Shown: positions 5,092 through 7,388 of the stretch, one piece after another
Position numbering within the stretch: position 1 is the stretch's first letter
How the letters are laid out: the number at the start of each line of letters is the position of its first letter
Origin: Chlamydiota bacterium
Lineage (GTDB): Bacteria; Chlamydiota; Chlamydiia; Chlamydiales; Rhabdochlamydiaceae
Assembly: GCA_011065235.1 (NCBI GenBank)
Contig: JAAKFB010000085.1
Span: 1-7,388, forward strand
Reading direction: 5' to 3'
Length of the DNA: 7,388 nucleotides
The notes under the pieces: model-generated
The model's database searches: none
What the model was told of the DNA's origin: nothing
What the model saw: only the letters and a program-made list of their open reading frames with translations
Translations under genes and position numbers: made by a program

Positions 5092-6244
5092 CGGTGAGGT
5101 CTTCCTGTAGGTGACGCTTAACCGCTCCTAGAAAGCCACACCCATACATCCCATCGATGACACGATGGTCAAAGGTGAGCGATACATACATGATTTGATG
5201 GACACCAAAGCTGTCGTCATCGAGAACCACGACTTTTTTGGAGATTCCTCCCAAGCCGATGATGGCTACTTCTGGAAAGCGGATGATGGGGATGCCGATC
5301 TGGATGCCGGTCATCCCAAAATTGGTGAGGGTGATGGTCCCCTCTTGCACGTCATCGGGATCGAGGGTATTTGTGCGGGCTTTTTGCGCAAAGGTGCCGA
5401 TGGCTTTAGCGATCTCGTGCAGAGACAGTTTTTGACAGCCTTTGATCACGGGGACCATGATCCCCTGATCAACGCTGACGGCAATGCCGAGGTTGACGAA
5501 GCGTTTGACCATGATGGTGTCGCCTTTGAGAGAGGCGTTTAGCAAGGGATACTCTTTGAGTGCACGGGCAATCGCACGGGCGACAAAGGTGGTAATGGTG
5601 AGTTTGCTTCCGTATTTTTTGAGAAAGGCTTCTTTTTCTGCTTTGATGGTTATCATCACATCTGTCACATCTACTTCGCTGACGAGGGATGCATGAGGGG
5701 CTTCATAGAAGGAGCGGACGATGTTGTCGGCAATGGCTTTGCGCATGCCGGTCATCTTGATGTGCTCGACATCGTTGTTGGCACCGAGGGGACAAGGTCC
5801 TTTGGCGATGTGCTCTTCAAGGTCTTTTTTGGTAATCCGCCCGCCCGCACCGGAACCTGGGATTTTCCCGAGTTCATCGAAGGAGATGTTATTTTCACGA
5901 GCAAGGCGCAAGAGTGCAGGCGAATAGTAGTCTTTCATCTCTTCTGTCGGAGCAGCTTCTTGGGGTTTTGAAGGAGAGGGTGGTTTAGGTGCGGCTGCTC
6001 CCTCTTGAGCAATCGTGGCGAGAAGCTCGCCAACATTGAGCTCTTGATCGGGCTGGGCATGGATCGTTTTGACGATGCCCGCTATGGGTGAGGGGATCTC
6101 GCTGTTCACTTTGTCAGTGGAAACCTCTAGGAGGGGTTCGTCTTTATTGATGGCCTCCCCTTCTTTTTTGAACCACTTAACGATGGTCGCATTGAGGATG
6201 CTCTCTCCCAATTTGGGAAGGGTGACTTCAAAATCTTCGCTCAT
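5084..6244 (-). CDS. 2-oxo acid dehydrogenase complex E2 (dihydrolipoyllysine acyltransferase)
   Basis: A complete 386-residue E2 core subunit that transfers an acyl group from the lipoyl arm to CoA in a pyruvate, 2-oxoglutarate or branched-chain 2-oxo acid dehydrogenase complex. The order is standard: lipoyl domain (about 1-80) with the DKV motif and lipoyl-lysine K45; an Ala/Pro-rich linker (83-101); a peripheral-subunit-binding domain (107-147, SPALLRLARENNI through GRITKKDLEEHI); and a catalytic domain (160-386) with GMRKAIADNI (166-175), LTNFGM (306-311) and active-site DHRVIDG (359-365; H360, D364). One lipoyl domain and this length fit bacterial E2s. Substrate cannot be read from sequence. 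Chlamydiae are known to carry more than one E2; this one has no E1 or E3 gene beside it in the window, so it may be the orphan-type copy (resembling the gene annotated sucB_2 in Chlamydia, by recollection). The ATG at 6244 overlaps the lpxK stop as ATGA; a weak AAGG lies upstream. Confidence 0.93.
   Translation of the reverse strand: MSEDFEVTLPKLGESILNATIVKWFKKEGEAINKDEPLLEVSTDKVNSEIPSPIAGIVKTIHAQPDQELNVGELLATIAQEGAAAPKPPSPSKPQEAAPTEEMKDYYSPALLRLARENNISFDELGKIPGSGAGGRITKKDLEEHIAKGPCPLGANNDVEHIKMTGMRKAIADNIVRSFYEAPHASLVSEVDVTDVMITIKAEKEAFLKKYGSKLTITTFVARAIARALKEYPLLNASLKGDTIMVKRFVNLGIAVSVDQGIMVPVIKGCQKLSLHEIAKAIGTFAQKARTNTLDPDDVQEGTITLTNFGMTGIQIGIPIIRFPEVAIIGLGGISKKVVVLDDDSFGVHQIMYVSLTFDHRVIDGMYGCGFLGAVKRHLQEDLTVD
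5101..5106 (-). promoter_or_regulatory. Ribosome binding site AGGAAG deciding the TTG start
   Basis: AGGAAG on the minus strand lies nine bases before TTG 5091, inside the end of the E2 gene. It supports the TTG as the true start of the kinase-like gene and indicates coupling of its translation to that of E2. Confidence 0.5.
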
Positions 6245-7266
6245 GATTTTACCTTTTTTATTAGTGTTTCTAAGTGCTCTTTGCCGAAGGTGGGTTGCAG
6301 GGCGATTTCAAGGGGGATCAGGGGCAGCTGATGTTTGAAATCGCGAGGAAGTTTGACAGCATCTTTCTCTGTGCAGACGAGGCATTCTGCCCCGGCATCT
6401 ACTGCTCGATTGGCGAGGAGTTCTAACTCTTCTTCTGAGAAGGCAATGTGATCGGGTTTTTGAGCTGTGTGCACGATGTCGCAGCCGAGCGATTTGAGGG
6501 TGTTATAGAAGCGGGTGGGGGCTGCGATCGCACAGAAGGCGGCGACTTTTTTGCTGGCGACTTGGGTGCTATTGGAGACGAGGAGTTCGAGGGCCGTGAG
6601 CGGAGCTGAGGAATAGGGGCGGATGAGGGTCTCGAGGGTGTGGAAATGGTCTTCGTCTTTCACGCCGTTCAGGAGGAGGATGTCGGCTTTGGCAAGGCGC
6701 TTTGGTTGATCGCGAAGGAGACCGCGCGGTAGGTAGTATCCCTTGCCAAAAAGATCATCTGCGTGGAGAACTCCGATTTCGATATCGCGGTGGAGCTTAC
6801 GGTGTTGCATCCCGTCGTCGAGCAGGATGATGTCAGCACCTAGGGATTGGGCAAGAAACCCAGCAACGGAGCGATTGCTATCCACGAGGATGGTCGCGCC
6901 TGGGAGTTTTTGAGCGAGGAGATAGGGCTCATCGCCACATTCTTCGACAGGGGTCGTGGCTTGAACGAGGGTGGTTTGGGTCCCTTTTCGGCGATAGCCT
7001 CGCGTTAGAATAGCGACGTTTAGCGGGGAGAGGGCTTTGGCTAGATATTCGACAACGGGGGTTTTGCCTGTTCCGCCTGCGACGATGTTTCCGACGCTTA
7101 CGACGGGAACAGAGAGGTGGGTGGTAGGAATGACGGTGTCATAGGCGAGATGGCGCAGGGCGATTCCACCTCGATAGCAGTGACTCATCACATGTAAGAG
7201 GGCTTTTGTGAGGGGTGCTGATTTTTTTCCCTCGATGATTTCGAGAACTTGGTTTTCAATGGTCAT
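6241..7266 (-). CDS. lpxK: Tetraacyldisaccharide 4'-kinase LpxK
   Basis: A 341-residue lipid A 4'-kinase, which phosphorylates the disaccharide-1-phosphate intermediate with ATP at the inner face of the cytoplasmic membrane, the step before Kdo addition. Family signatures appear in order: SVGNIVAGGTGKTP (57-70) holding the Walker A motif with K68; LTRGYRRKG (87-95); GDEPYLLA (111-118); ILLDDGMQH (147-155); FGKGYYLPRGLLRD (173-186); and CTEKDAVKL (298-306). Length is within the usual 310-370. The N-terminus (about 20-45) is only mildly hydrophobic, as expected for a membrane-associated rather than deeply inserted segment. The ATG at 7266 lies inside the 3' end of gmhA (11-bp overlap) and has no clear Shine-Dalgarno sequence, so translation probably depends on the upstream gene. 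The stop overlaps the E2 start by 4 bp. Confidence 0.96.
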   Translation of the reverse strand: MTIENQVLEIIEGKKSAPLTKALLHVMSHCYRGGIALRHLAYDTVIPTTHLSVPVVSVGNIVAGGTGKTPVVEYLAKALSPLNVAILTRGYRRKGTQTTLVQATTPVEECGDEPYLLAQKLPGATILVDSNRSVAGFLAQSLGADIILLDDGMQHRKLHRDIEIGVLHADDLFGKGYYLPRGLLRDQPKRLAKADILLLNGVKDEDHFHTLETLIRPYSSAPLTALELLVSNSTQVASKKVAAFCAIAAPTRFYNTLKSLGCDIVHTAQKPDHIAFSEEELELLANRAVDAGAECLVCTEKDAVKLPRDFKHQLPLIPLEIALQPTFGKEHLETLIKKVKS

Positions 7267-7388
7267 GGAACAATTTTTTTTCTACCATTTCAATGATGAT
7301 GTGGATGGCTGCCATATGGGCTTCTTGAATGCGATCTGAATATTCGAAACCCTCAACAAGCCACTCCAGATCTGAGAGGCCTTTGAGT
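7256..7388 (-). CDS. gmhA: Phosphoheptose isomerase GmhA, C-terminal 43 residues
   Basis: The 3' end of a minus-strand gene whose body lies beyond the right edge. Its visible tail, with YSDRIQEAHMAAIHIIIEMV followed by EKKLF, matches the C-terminus of E. coli GmhA as I remember it ([20 protein letters not shown], then IEKEM). GmhA is a cytoplasmic SIS-domain enzyme that converts sedoheptulose 7-phosphate to heptose 7-phosphate, the first step of ADP-heptose synthesis for the LPS core. The conserved RIQE and histidines of this tail belong to the zinc and active-site region of the family. The TGA stop (7258-7256) lies 8-10 bases inside lpxK, so the two genes overlap by 11 bp and are co-transcribed. 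Its promoter is outside the window. A KdsD-type SIS isomerase is less likely, because those continue into CBS domains. Confidence 0.88.
   Translation of the reverse strand, partial: LKGLSDLEWLVEGFEYSDRIQEAHMAAIHIIIEMVEKKLFHDH

Noticed and set aside
5165..5542. 125-codon plus-strand frame opposite the E2 gene
   Set aside because: Aspartate/glycine-rich antisense translation of a certain E2 catalytic domain, with no ribosome binding site.

Overview
The window looks like a piece of a chromosome from the phylum Chlamydiae, most likely an environmental, amoeba-associated lineage of the Simkania, Waddlia or Parachlamydia type. Three things point there: a beta-barrel protein of the Legionella/chlamydia major-outer-membrane-protein type (Lpg1974-like), a compact gram-negative LPS gene set (gmhA, lpxK) fused into an operon with a 2-oxo acid dehydrogenase E2 gene, and a large repetitive membrane protein with no recognisable relatives. 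The phylum call is moderately confident; genus is a guess from sequence alone.

Left part (1-1097): the first 22 codons of an unrecognised minus-strand gene with a good ribosome binding site, then an AT-rich divergent spacer, then a plus-strand outer-membrane beta-barrel gene. The barrel gene has a convincing C-terminus but no signal peptide and no ribosome binding site, so it may be 5'-truncated or decayed.

Middle part (1098-4325): a 622-residue membrane protein built from three related hydrophobic modules separated by soluble linkers, then an intergenic region with two abutting 32-bp palindromes, then an AAA_14/DUF4143-type ATPase with a winged-helix segment and a PD-(D/E)XK-like C-terminus. 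The palindromes end exactly where a consensus-like -35 box of the ATPase gene begins, which suggests an operator, possibly for self-regulation. Both this gene and the 622-residue gene have promoters placed so that transcription would begin at or next to the start codon.

Right part (4318-7388, minus strand): a tightly overlapping operon read from right to left: gmhA (3' end only; ADP-heptose pathway), lpxK (lipid A 4'-kinase), an E2 acyltransferase, and a membrane-anchored protein with protein-kinase-like motifs. Consecutive genes overlap by 11, 4 and 8 bp, which implies translational coupling. The first two genes serve lipopolysaccharide synthesis; E2 belongs to central metabolism; the kinase-like protein is unassigned. 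The operon converges with the ATPase gene, and their 3' ends overlap by 8 bp with no room for a terminator between them.
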